Shown here: positions 10,001-18,136 of the stretch, piece by piece
How positions within the stretch are numbered: the first letter of the stretch is position 1
Layout of the letters: each line of letters begins with the position of its first letter
Source: JBAXTE01 sp964653595
GTDB taxonomy: Bacteria; Bacteroidota; Bacteroidia; Bacteroidales; WCHB1-69
Direction: 5' to 3'
Assembly (NCBI GenBank): GCA_964653595.1
Contig: CAZZHH010000031.1
Coordinates: 1-38,585, forward strand
DNA: 38,585 nt
Program-made: the position numbers and the translations under genes
Notes under the pieces: model-generated
What the model saw: only the letters and a program-made list of their open reading frames with translations
Told to the model about the DNA's origin: nothing
The model's database searches: none

Positions 10001-11995
10001 ATTAATGGCACCACAACATACTATGTAAAAGCAAAAAATGATTATTGTGAGACCATAGATTCGGTATTGGTAACCATGTCGTTTGTAGACATCACCGCCT
10101 CCAATTTGTTTACCATTTGCAAAGGAGACACACTTACACTTAGTGCCACTAACTTATATCCATCCACTCCAGTAAACTATCAATGGACACCAACTACTCC
10201 GATTATCTCAGGAGGAAGCACATCTTCTGCCATCGTTGCACCTACAGACACCACCATATTTGTAGTTACAGCAACAAATTCATACGGCTGCAAGGACACA
10301 GCAAGAGTTAAAGTAAACACCATTACCATATCATCAGCTGTTGCCACTACCCATGTAAACTGTTATGGGAATTGCAACGGACAAATTATTTTAAATCCAT
10401 CCGGGGGCAATACACCGTACACCTACAGTTGGAGCAACAGCACTATCAACACTGGCAATACCGCCAATCAATTATGTAATGGCAACTATACAAGTACGAT
10501 AACCGACAACCATGGGTGTAAACTAATGGTAACCCAAACCATAACCCAACCCGATTCGCTTACTATTTCATTTACAGACACTACGCATGTAGTTTGTAAT
10601 GGCATTTGCTCCGGCATGGCTAGGTTAGTGGCAAGTGGTGGAACAACCCCGTATCAATACACTTGGGTAAATGGGTCGATGAACGACTCCATTTTCAACG
10701 TATGTGCTGGCAATTATACAATTACGGTTACCGATTTTAATCAGTGTACAAAAACGGGAGTGATTCAAATTCGCGACACTTCTTCTTTTGATGCCTTCTG
10801 TGACTTACAGATGGTGAGATGTTTTTCGGAGTGCAATGGACAAGCTACAATTATTGCTTCCAACGGGAACATTCCTTATATATACGTTTGGGCTTCGGGT
10901 TCAACCAACGACACGATAACAAACTTATGTAGTGGAATTTACAGTGCTACAGTTACCGAAAACAATGGATGTATAAGAAATGTATTTGCTGAAATTACTC
11001 AACCCAACCCGTTAGCAATTGCAAATACGATTATCAATAGACCCAATTGTTTGGGAGAGTGTAATGGCAGCATACTCGTGAGCGTTACGGGAGGCACAAG
11101 GCCATATAGCTACCAATGGTCGTTGAGCACCTCAACCGATTCCATAGCAACCAATTTGTGTAGCAACAACTATTCGTTGACCATCACCGATGCCAATGGT
11201 TGCACTTACGACACCGTATTTATCATCACCGAACCCGACCAATTAACAGCAACGATAGTCACCACAAAGGTCCCATGCACAGATGTTTGCAATGGTACTG
11301 CTACGATTTCCATTTCAGGTGGTACCGCCCCCTATTCCATACAATGGGATAATGGTCAGCATTTGCAGACAGCTACCCAACTTTGTTATGGAAATCATAC
11401 TGTAACTGTAATAGACTCGAATAATTGCACCATCATAGTTGCTTATGAAATCACAGACACTACCTATTACACTACTCAGATTACAGCATGGGCAAATCCA
11501 GAGACCATCTATGAATCGCAAACATCCCAATTAAATTCCACATACATCCCTGGTTTTACATATACATGGACCCCTTCAACAGCACTTTCGAATAGAAACA
11601 TTTATAACCCAACAGCAACACCCATTCAAACAACAGAATACATAGTACATGTATTTGACACATACGGATGTGAGAAAACAGATACGGTGTTGATAACAGT
11701 TAAAGATGTAGTATGTAGCGAACCTTATGTATACGTGCCAAATGCATTCACACCCAACATCGATTCAAAAAATGACATCATGTATGTGCGAAGCGACATC
11801 ATTTCATCCTTATATTTTGCCATATACGATCGATGGGGAGAAAAGATCTTTGAAACTACGGATATAAACAAAGGCTGGGATGGCACATACAAAGGGCGAA
11901 AATGCGATCCGGCTGTTTATGTTTACTATATAGATGCTACCTGTATATCGAAGGAGAAATACATTCATAAAGGGAATATCACATTAATACGATAA
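7085..11995 (+). CDS. Giant T9SS surface protein: SBBP propeller, PKD, SprB repeats, gliding-type C-terminus
   Basis: A 1636-residue secreted adhesin-like protein. A signal peptide (1-20) is followed by an N-terminal domain (about 30-245, opening NIGQWESNIHYKSQ) typical of SBBP-repeat proteins. SBBP beta-propeller repeats come next (about 250-755, with recurring FxTYLGG / DFPTTPG words), then a PKD domain (about 758-836, WNWSFGDG). Three Ig-like units each open with a C-x-GD word (ICLGD, VCRGD, ICKGD). Five SprB-type repeats follow (about 1085-1455, each with C-x3-C-x-G, then GGxxPYxYxW, then L-C-x-G/N-x-Y). A further Ig-like unit precedes a C-terminal CHU/gliding-motility domain (about 1546-1636, YVPNAFTPN ... 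FAIYDRWGEKIFET ... GWDGTYKG), the type B signal for type IX secretion. It heads an operon with PorP/SprF and OmpA genes, the usual arrangement for such cargo. The ligand is unknown. Confidence 0.92.
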   Translation: MRLFIKIAQLFLILPISMYAHKKDTLEGASTWRYTQNIGQWESNIHYKSQIKSGAFFLESEKITLVIEDQTAINRLIQYKNSSNFLPPSSPPVDPVIKAHSLQMQFINCNKNCSFSEEDEYADYSNYFIGNDPSKWKSFVKSYQSIIYNQLYPGIDLKVYSNNHYFKYDFIVSPRSDVDQIQIAYHGAEGLSLSKGNLIIKTSITDIVELQPYAYQVIDNKEVKIDCNFEISNNRVKYKLGAYDKSLPLIIDPTLVFATYSGSTADNWGYTATYDKDGNMYSGGSVFGTGYPVTIGAYQTTYGSGNCDISITKFNTTGNTLFFSTYLGGSGTEVPNSLMTNSNNELYVLGTTGSSNFPTTAGCYDNSFNGGTNFTLTYVLQYPTGSDIVLTKFSLDGSTLLGSTFFGGSGNDGLNTVDTLKKNYADEVRGEIMIDANSNVYVVSSTQSLNLPVSSSSFQPIYGGGRQDGCIIKMNQNLTNLIWASYLGGTKSDACYSIQIDRENNIYVAGGTSSLDFPTTPGVINPTYMGGSSDGFISLINENGTSLLASTYFGSIEYDQVYLTKTDRLSNVFLFGQTSATGTTLIQNALWNRPNGGQFLTKLSRNLQSIVWSTTFGTGNGGPDISPTALLVDFCNNIYMSGWGGPALNGFGGTVGLPITPGAFQSTTDNHDYYFIVVKDDASALQYATFFGGGTSHEHVDGGTSRFDKKGRIYQAVCAGCGSNDDFPVTPGSWSTTNNSYNCNMGVIKFDFDVPALIADFDVPSIICAPASVNFINNSSTSTTGTTIWNWSFGDGTYSNQQNPTHTYTQSGQYEIRLIVSNPSSCNTADTMIKSIIVLSNTNSVLPDKNICLGDFVQIGVPPSGNSSITYNWQPPTNLNNTTISNPIANPNATITYLLRISDGVCTDTLTQKVNVYNLQIEAGNNITVCRGDTANLTPITSGGATSFYWSNNLNFDPILNSNITNPNYRPVINGTTTYYVKAKNDYCETIDSVLVTMSFVDITASNLFTICKGDTLTLSATNLYPSTPVNYQWTPTTPIISGGSTSSAIVAPTDTTIFVVTATNSYGCKDTARVKVNTITISSAVATTHVNCYGNCNGQIILNPSGGNTPYTYSWSNSTINTGNTANQLCNGNYTSTITDNHGCKLMVTQTITQPDSLTISFTDTTHVVCNGICSGMARLVASGGTTPYQYTWVNGSMNDSIFNVCAGNYTITVTDFNQCTKTGVIQIRDTSSFDAFCDLQMVRCFSECNGQATIIASNGNIPYIYVWASGSTNDTITNLCSGIYSATVTENNGCIRNVFAEITQPNPLAIANTIINRPNCLGECNGSILVSVTGGTRPYSYQWSLSTSTDSIATNLCSNNYSLTITDANGCTYDTVFIITEPDQLTATIVTTKVPCTDVCNGTATISISGGTAPYSIQWDNGQHLQTATQLCYGNHTVTVIDSNNCTIIVAYEITDTTYYTTQITAWANPETIYESQTSQLNSTYIPGFTYTWTPSTALSNRNIYNPTATPIQTTEYIVHVFDTYGCEKTDTVLITVKDVVCSEPYVYVPNAFTPNIDSKNDIMYVRSDIISSLYFAIYDRWGEKIFETTDINKGWDGTYKGRKCDPAVYVYYIDATCISKEKYIHKGNITLIR

Positions 11996-11997
11996 TA

Positions 11998-13020
11998 TTG
12001 AAAAAAATTAAGTACATATTACTTACTTTCCAATTGTTGAGCATGATTGGGATAGGAATATCGCAAGATATTCATTTTTCTCAATTTTGGACAACCACTC
12101 ATAATCAAAACCCTGCATTAGCTGGATTTTTTGATGGTAATGGCCGAGCAACCATCAACCAAAGATTGCAATGGAATGTGATTACCAAACCCTATATGAC
12201 GACGTTGGCATCGTATGATTTTTCGTTAAAAAAGAGGCCTTATAAACAAGATGTTTTTGGCATGGGTGTTACCGTTTTCAGGGATATTGCAGGGGATTCC
12301 GATTTTGGAACAACGCAATTAAATGTATCTTTTTCTTATATTAAATCATTAAACAGGAGGAACAACAATTTTTTAAGTGCTGGTATTCAGTTAGGAGGCG
12401 CACAGAGGAATATCACCTATTCAGATCTTTACTTTGATGAGCAATTTATCAACGGCAGATACAATCCAAACATAGGCAATAGCGAGCATTTTTCGCTAGA
12501 GAGTTTTCTTTTTGGAGATCTAGGTGCAGGTGGAGCATGGACCTATATGCCTAAGCAGCGAACCTCTTATCAAGTGGGGATTAGCATTTCACATATCAAT
12601 CAACCCAAACAAAGTCTAATGGGAGATCTCGACAATAAAATGGATATCAAAACGATGATAACTTTTACTACTCAGCAAAAAGCGAACAACGAATTAGACG
12701 TATTTCCTATGCTCATGGCTTCGTTTCAGGGCACATACAAAGAAATTATTTTAGGTGGACAGACGAGATATATTATCAATAAGAACAGAGATTCTTATAC
12801 TACTGCAAATGCAGGCATTTATTACCGATTCGCAGATGCAATGTACGTAATGTTTGGAGCGGAATACAGAGGTTACCACTTTGGTGTTAGTTACGACATC
12901 AACACCTCAAAGTTGCACAATGCAAGCAGATATCAGGGCGGGTGGGAAATATCGTTTAATTATATCTTTCGAAAACACAAACTCCGAAAAATTACAGAAG
13001 TACCTTGTCCAATTTTTTAA
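11998..13020 (+). CDS. PorP/SprF family type IX secretion outer-membrane protein
   Basis: A 340-residue PorP/SprF-family protein. A signal peptide (1-23) ends SQDIHFSQFW, and the phrase QDIHFSQFWxxxxxxNPALAGFFDG is the family's hallmark N-terminus. The rest is a predicted outer-membrane beta-barrel with alternating strands. Family members partner type B T9SS cargo and help it reach or stay at the cell surface. The start codon is TTG at 11998, two bases after the upstream stop at 11995. No in-frame ATG precedes the signal peptide, and the TTG gives a proper MKKIKY leader, so translation is probably coupled to the upstream gene. The next gene follows within three bases. Confidence 0.92.
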   Translation: MKKIKYILLTFQLLSMIGIGISQDIHFSQFWTTTHNQNPALAGFFDGNGRATINQRLQWNVITKPYMTTLASYDFSLKKRPYKQDVFGMGVTVFRDIAGDSDFGTTQLNVSFSYIKSLNRRNNNFLSAGIQLGGAQRNITYSDLYFDEQFINGRYNPNIGNSEHFSLESFLFGDLGAGGAWTYMPKQRTSYQVGISISHINQPKQSLMGDLDNKMDIKTMITFTTQQKANNELDVFPMLMASFQGTYKEIILGGQTRYIINKNRDSYTTANAGIYYRFADAMYVMFGAEYRGYHFGVSYDINTSKLHNASRYQGGWEISFNYIFRKHKLRKITEVPCPIF

Positions 13021-13022
13021 CG

Positions 13023-15308
13023 ATGAAGAAGAGCGCAACTATTTATATCACAATACTGCTCATTGCAATATCAAAATTAGGATATTGTCAGCACACAAAT
13101 GAGACTATTATGCAAGAAGCAGCTCAGCTTTTTGGCATGGGCGATTATTATTCTTCGGCTCAAGCATATAATAAACTTATCAAAGAGACCAATCAACCAT
13201 CCATTGAAATTGCATACAAATATGCCGAATCTCTTCGAATGTACAATGCATATAAAGAGGCTTCTCATTGGTATTTGTATGTTCTCCAGCACGATTCATT
13301 ATTAACCTTTCGAGAGTCGATTTTCTGGCATGCTATCATGGAGAAGCAATGTGGTAATTACGATAATGCAATTGGATCCTTGAAAAGATATTTAAACCTA
13401 GAGAAGCCTTTGGCAAATGAGAGTTATGCTGCCAATGAGATCAAATCCTGCGAAAAAGCCAAATGGATAATACAAGACACACTTCCTGTATCTATCGAGC
13501 ACTTGGGTGCCAACATAAACACACCCTACTCTGAATTTGGCGCTATTCAGCTTTCCGATACTGCTCTTTATTTTTCATCCTTGAGAAGAATCGTAGATGA
13601 GGAAGAGGGGTCTATTTTGCCCGGAGTATTTGTATCCAAAATATTTAGAGCAAAAATGTCGGTAGCAGGACTTTCGCTTTCTAAAGAGTTGGAAAACACC
13701 ATCAACAACATGAATAGCAACAATGCAAACATTGCATTTAATGGAGATAAAAGTAAGTTGTTTTTCACTAGATGTGAGAATAATATTGGCAAATTAAACT
13801 GTGAAATATGGGTAAGCGAACACAAGAAGGGAAAATGGTTAAAACCCGAAAAGTTATCCAAAAAAATCAACCTTACAGGATATACCAATACGCAGCCATA
13901 CTATGTAAATGGTGACGAATTTGATATTCTATACTTTTCATCAAATAGGCCAAATGGGTTTGGAGGAATGGACATTTGGTACTCCATAGTGAATCAAAAC
14001 AAATTTGGGGATCCAATAAATTTAGGCAGCAACATCAACACAATTGGAGATGAGATCACCCCCTTTTATTACACAGAAGACTCCACTCTGTTTTTCAGTT
14101 CAAATACGCACTATGGCATTGGAGGTTTTGACATTTTCTCATCCAAGGGAGGATTAAATCAATGGGAAAAACCAAAAAACATGGGAGTGCCAATAAATTC
14201 GGCTGCCAATGACATCTATTTTACTGTAAATGAGATTGATAAAGATGGGTATTTAACTTCCAACAGAGTAGGTTCTTTCTTTATCAAAGATGAGACTTGT
14301 TGCAACGATATTTTTTACTACGAGTGGGACAAAAAAGCATCTCCTCTTACAATTACTCAAGACACACTATACATCGACACTACCAATATGGAACAACGTA
14401 TAAAGGATATTTTACCGCTTACTTTATATTTTCATAACGACGAGCCCGACCCAGCAACTACAAAAACCACAACGGACAAAAACTACAGAACCACTCTGGC
14501 GAATTACTTCACGCTCAAGGAGACCTATAGTGAAGAGTACTCAAAAGGACTACCAGACGATGCTGCATTAAAAGCAAAAATGGACATTGAGGAATTCTTT
14601 AAAGACTATGTAAAAAAAGGCTTTTCCGACCTCGAACTTTTTGCGTCTTGGTTACTAGCAGATTTAGAGCGTGGTAATAGTGCAAAAATTACCATAAAAG
14701 GATATACTAGTCCTCTTCACACTGCTGATTATAACATGAAACTAGCGATGCGCAGAATTTCAAGCTTAAAAAATTACATTTCCGAATATCGTAACGGGAT
14801 TTTTAAGCCCTATTTAAACAACAGATCTGCAAATGGCGCTTCTCTAGAGTTATTCGACGCACCTATTGGGAAACATCAGGCAAATGCTTTGGTAAGCGAC
14901 AATCCAAATGACACTCGTAATTCCGTATACAGTAGAGCTGCAGCATTAGAGAGACGAATTCAAATAGTAATGTATGAATCAGAAAAATCGAAGCTGAGCA
15001 CAGACACTATCCCAAAGTTAGTGATAGCCTCTACAGATATAAGTATTGGGAAAATTGAAAAAAAAGAGACAAAAAAAGTCACCATTGAAATTCAAAATAC
15101 GGGGGATACAAGCATTAAAATTGACACCATTATTGTTTCATCGGGCATTGCAAACATTCAATATTCCAATGATGAGATAACAAAACATAAGAAAGCATTT
15201 ATCACTTTTGTTTTTAACGCAAACAACCAAGAATCGACCACGTGTGTAGCAGAAATTGTGTACAATGGGGCATACAAAAAGAAAATTAAATTTACCCTAA
15301 GTAAATAG
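13023..15308 (+). CDS. TPR-PD40-OmpA protein with DUF1573-like tail (T9SS-associated)
   Basis: I place the start at the ATG at 13023, two bases after the previous stop. An in-frame TTG at 13005 would add six residues ahead of an otherwise clean signal peptide (MKKSATIYITILLIAISKLGYCQ-like). In order the mature protein has TPR-like helices (about 25-150) and PD40/WD40-like beta-propeller repeats (about 170-430, with LYFSSNRPNGFGG and GIGGFDIFSS). An OmpA-like peptidoglycan-binding domain follows (about 550-660, IKGYTS...YNMKLAMRRISSL and ALERRIQI). A final stretch (about 680-760, IGKIEKKETKKVTIEIQN) resembles DUF1573-type Ig domains. The TPR-PD40-OmpA plan is that of PorE-like envelope anchors. 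Role inferred: tethering the PorP/SprF-cargo assembly to peptidoglycan. The extra C-terminal domain is unusual. Confidence 0.88.
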   Translation: MKKSATIYITILLIAISKLGYCQHTNETIMQEAAQLFGMGDYYSSAQAYNKLIKETNQPSIEIAYKYAESLRMYNAYKEASHWYLYVLQHDSLLTFRESIFWHAIMEKQCGNYDNAIGSLKRYLNLEKPLANESYAANEIKSCEKAKWIIQDTLPVSIEHLGANINTPYSEFGAIQLSDTALYFSSLRRIVDEEEGSILPGVFVSKIFRAKMSVAGLSLSKELENTINNMNSNNANIAFNGDKSKLFFTRCENNIGKLNCEIWVSEHKKGKWLKPEKLSKKINLTGYTNTQPYYVNGDEFDILYFSSNRPNGFGGMDIWYSIVNQNKFGDPINLGSNINTIGDEITPFYYTEDSTLFFSSNTHYGIGGFDIFSSKGGLNQWEKPKNMGVPINSAANDIYFTVNEIDKDGYLTSNRVGSFFIKDETCCNDIFYYEWDKKASPLTITQDTLYIDTTNMEQRIKDILPLTLYFHNDEPDPATTKTTTDKNYRTTLANYFTLKETYSEEYSKGLPDDAALKAKMDIEEFFKDYVKKGFSDLELFASWLLADLERGNSAKITIKGYTSPLHTADYNMKLAMRRISSLKNYISEYRNGIFKPYLNNRSANGASLELFDAPIGKHQANALVSDNPNDTRNSVYSRAAALERRIQIVMYESEKSKLSTDTIPKLVIASTDISIGKIEKKETKKVTIEIQNTGDTSIKIDTIIVSSGIANIQYSNDEITKHKKAFITFVFNANNQESTTCVAEIVYNGAYKKKIKFTLSK

Positions 15309-15311
15309 CAA

Positions 15312-16055
15312 TCAATAGTTGATAAAAAAGAGATAGGATAGTTTCGCCGAGACTGGATGGAACACCTCAACCTTTTCAACTCCTTGTATTTTACGAGCAA
15401 AGCCATAGCCAACTTTAAAGTTAACTTCTCGAGTATTTTGGTCGGTATTTATCCATCGGTATGCAAACTCAACACTTGGTTGCACCCACGAGTGAGAGGG
15501 TTGAATTGTTTTGGGTACATTTACAGCATCGGAATATGCATATTTTTCGTTAGAAATAAGTGGAAAAATATTTAAATCGGCACCTGCACCTACCATCCAT
15601 CCTTTCCATTTTAAGGTTGAAAAATTAGAGGCAACACCCGAGTTATACTCTACCATAAGAGGAATGGATAAACTTAAAAAGCCGGTGGAACCATCCTTGC
15701 ATCGGATGGATGTGAGTCCTAATGTAGGAGGTACAGCCAAAGACAGGGATCTGTCGTCATCGATACGAGCAATATTGTAACGAACAGAATAGGTAAACGA
15801 AATAAGGTTTAAAGAAGCATACTGATATGACCTGAAGACATTCAAGTTCGATGGCAACCCTGGTTCAACATTGGGTATCGTAACGGGTGGTGCCGAGATA
15901 TAATGGCTGAAAGGTGACACGCCAAAAGAGAAATACCATACGGGATCGTTAGGATAATCGGCTGTACTCAATGAGTCAGTTTGAGCCTTGCAAATAGGAT
16001 TTGACAAGATAACCAATACAAACCCAGTGATTAATAACATTTTAGTACTTTTCAT
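15312..16055 (-). CDS. Predicted outer-membrane beta-barrel protein, function unknown
   Basis: A 247-residue protein with a clear signal peptide (1-24, ending CKAQ). The remainder is rich in alternating hydrophobic/polar strands (SLNLISFTYSVRYNI, FLSLSIPLMVEYNS, VNFKVGYGFARKI) and ends in an aromatic segment (LSYLFFINY), as outer-membrane barrels do. I do not recognise the family beyond that. It converges on the OmpA-type gene with only three bases between the two stop codons, leaving no room for a terminator between them. Confidence 0.7.
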   Translation of the reverse strand: MKSTKMLLITGFVLVILSNPICKAQTDSLSTADYPNDPVWYFSFGVSPFSHYISAPPVTIPNVEPGLPSNLNVFRSYQYASLNLISFTYSVRYNIARIDDDRSLSLAVPPTLGLTSIRCKDGSTGFLSLSIPLMVEYNSGVASNFSTLKWKGWMVGAGADLNIFPLISNEKYAYSDAVNVPKTIQPSHSWVQPSVEFAYRWINTDQNTREVNFKVGYGFARKIQGVEKVEVFHPVSAKLSYLFFINY

Positions 16056-16093
16056 TTTTTAACCCTAAATAATTAATGAAACACTATCACCAA

Positions 16094-16101
16094 CAAATAT
16101 A
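16094..16101 (-). promoter_or_regulatory. Candidate -7 element for outer-membrane protein gene
   Basis: TATATTTG on the minus strand fits TAnnTTTG and lies 39 bases before the ATG at 16055. No -33 TTG is seen at the expected distance. Confidence 0.35.
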
Positions 16102-16540
16102 CAAATTAATCTCGATTTACAGTATGTTTATCCCAAAATTGAAGACATCAGAAAATAAGTAGAATAAAACATCCAACTTTGGCCTTGCAGCTACAAGCCT
16201 ATGTTTAAAATGGTGAGCCTTATCCCTTTCCAAATTTTGGTTGAAATGGAAGATGTGTATAGAGAACTAATAAAAGCTAAAGCTATAAAGAATATACAAA
16301 ATCAGATGAAAAAACTCAAAATTGTAACGAATGATCTTTTAGCCACTTAGAAAAAGTTAGATGGAATTAATCAATAGGAGATTTTAAAAAATCGAACTAC
16401 ATAATTTTGAAACATTTAATCGTTTCAGTGATGGTATCGCTGATTTTGGGTTAAATTTCAAATAAATTAATTGGACATAAAGGGTGAGTATTTCTTCGAA
16501 ATTTATATTGACTGGTGGTTAAGAAAAACAGATCAAAAGG
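16102..16540. other. Long intergenic region with one small ORF
   Basis: About 440 bases without an established gene. A plus-strand ORF from ATG 16201 to TAG 16350 would give 49 lysine- and isoleucine-rich residues (segment MEDVYRELIKAKAIKN in its middle). It has no promoter-like element I can point to, and I recognise no family. It could be a decayed gene fragment or chance. The rest is AT-rich with no clear structure. Confidence 0.4.
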
Positions 16541-16542
16541 AC

Positions 16543-16568
16543 AAAAAAAGTCCAGCATAGCCGGACTT
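16543..16568 (-). terminator. Intrinsic terminator of TPR/SPOR-like gene
   Basis: Arms 16548-16556 and 16560-16568 pair over 9 bp on the minus strand (one G-U pair, 3-base loop), followed by seven T residues. It is about 42 bases after the stop at 16610. Confidence 0.85.
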
Positions 16569-16609
16569 GGGAAACCTTAATAATTAATTTTGGGAAACAA
16601 TTATTTCAG

Positions 16610-17914
16610 TCATTGTTGTATTTCCATCTCTTGGAATTCGTTAACAAATGCATCTTTATAGCCCATTTCAATCACTTTGAGCAATAGTGGTTGGGCTTCG
16701 TCGGGTGTTTTGAACTTACCAACAATCCAACGTCTCATTCTATCGGGTTTACCTTTTGTTTGAATCAAATTGTTGTTGCTGTCCAATTTTGCAATTTGAT
16801 CAAAATAGGTTTTCTTAATATTACCTGCACCAATTTGAACTGCGTAGTAGTACCCAGGTCGAGGTCCAATTTTATTTTTTCCATTATTGGTAACGGCAGT
16901 ATCTTCAGTATTGATAGAATCGGAAGGTTTGTTAAGGTTAGCCAATAATGCAGAGTCGATTGGAATTTCTTTTGGAGTACACTCTTCAATTTTTTCTTCC
17001 ACCACAGTTACCTTATATGGGTCGTTGGAAGCAATATCTCTCAAAAAAGCTCTATAATTTGGAATACCTTTGTCGGGGTTGTTGTTAACACAATATGCTA
17101 ACCCTAAAAAATAGTGAGCTAAAACAGGAGCAGCAATCGCACGATTAATTTTTTTATAATGTCTTAGATCTATATTCTGACATGCTCTTTCGAGGTAAAT
17201 AGGTGCCAGATGGCGGAATTCTTTTATATTTAAGCAAGATACACCTACGTGGTAGTTAATATTATAGTTGTATGGATCTTTTTCTAAGAGTGGATTCAAC
17301 ATATGTAGTGCTTTAAAGTGGTCTAAGTCGATCAATTCAAACGCGTCTGCAATTTTTGCGAAATACTCTTCATTTCTTTTAGGGGTAGCATTTTCGACGG
17401 TTGACAAATCGGGAGGCAATAGAACTTTCACATTATCACACCAGTCCATTTTTTCTTTAGCGTCAATCACATATTGAGTTAATTTTTGAGCATCGGCTCT
17501 TTCTACAAAATCTTGAAACCACTTCTTCGCTTCCTCGTATTTAGCAGCATACATATAACAAACCCCAATATGATAATAGGTAGTAAGAGGAGCAGCAAAT
17601 TGATTTATATCGGGTTTGGAATACATTTCTGTTTTGGAAAGTGCTTTTGTAAAAAATTCAATTGCGTTGTCTTTATCGTAACGCATATCCATTAAACAAA
17701 TTCCAATATAAAAATTTAAATTTGGATTATCTTTATTGCTTTTTTCGAGATCTTGAAAAATTGCTAATGCAAAACGATACTCTTCATCTTCAATATGTGC
17801 TAATCCTTTTTTAAACTTCTTTTTATAATCGCTGGTTCCCATTTTTTGCGCAAACGAGTCCATTTGTGTTAACATGAGTAAAACCAGAAAAACTGTATAA
17901 ATTTTTTTCATCAT
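16610..17914 (-). CDS. Secreted TPR protein with C-terminal SPOR-like domain
   Basis: A 434-residue protein. A signal peptide (1-22, ending SFAQ) indicates export to the periplasm or outer membrane. The body consists of tetratricopeptide-type helix pairs (about 30-310, for example YRFALAIFQDLEKSNKDNPNLNFYIG-type pairs and TYYHIGVCYMYAAKYEEAKKWF-type pairs). After a low-complexity linker (about 315-345), the segment YYYAVQIGAGN ... RRWIVGKFKTPDEAQPLLLKVIEMGYKDAFV matches the SPOR fold that binds denuded septal peptidoglycan. The gene stands alone between terminators. Role inferred: a cell-envelope scaffold. Start: MM at 17914; the second ATG is equally possible. Confidence 0.8.
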   Translation of the reverse strand: MMKKIYTVFLVLLMLTQMDSFAQKMGTSDYKKKFKKGLAHIEDEEYRFALAIFQDLEKSNKDNPNLNFYIGICLMDMRYDKDNAIEFFTKALSKTEMYSKPDINQFAAPLTTYYHIGVCYMYAAKYEEAKKWFQDFVERADAQKLTQYVIDAKEKMDWCDNVKVLLPPDLSTVENATPKRNEEYFAKIADAFELIDLDHFKALHMLNPLLEKDPYNYNINYHVGVSCLNIKEFRHLAPIYLERACQNIDLRHYKKINRAIAAPVLAHYFLGLAYCVNNNPDKGIPNYRAFLRDIASNDPYKVTVVEEKIEECTPKEIPIDSALLANLNKPSDSINTEDTAVTNNGKNKIGPRPGYYYAVQIGAGNIKKTYFDQIAKLDSNNNLIQTKGKPDRMRRWIVGKFKTPDEAQPLLLKVIEMGYKDAFVNEFQEMEIQQ

Positions 17915-18076
17915 TTTTTTCTATTTATGTATTTAAAAAAACAATTCTTTCAACCCTAAAAATATCTAAGCTCTAAAAATAGGAATAATTTGCCAACAAG
18001 TCAATAAAATAACAAAATATTCACACGATACATTCTTGTTTACGAAAAAAAAGAGAAAAAGGTTACACTAAACACA

Positions 18077-18103
18077 GAAAAAGGGGAGCACCTCCCCTTT
18101 TTC
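18077..18103 (-). terminator. Intrinsic terminator of urocanate hydratase gene
   Basis: A perfect 12-bp stem (18077-18088 with 18092-18103; core AGGGGAG/CTCCCCT) with a 3-base loop and T5 on either strand. It is about 35 bases past the stop at 18137. Confidence 0.9.
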
Positions 18104-18136
18104 TTTAATAGTATAAAAAAATTAATGTTTAAATCC

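Noticed and set aside
13005..13022. TTG at 13005 as start of the OmpA-type gene
   Set aside because: It would place six residues ahead of a complete signal peptide. The ATG at 13023 is better placed.
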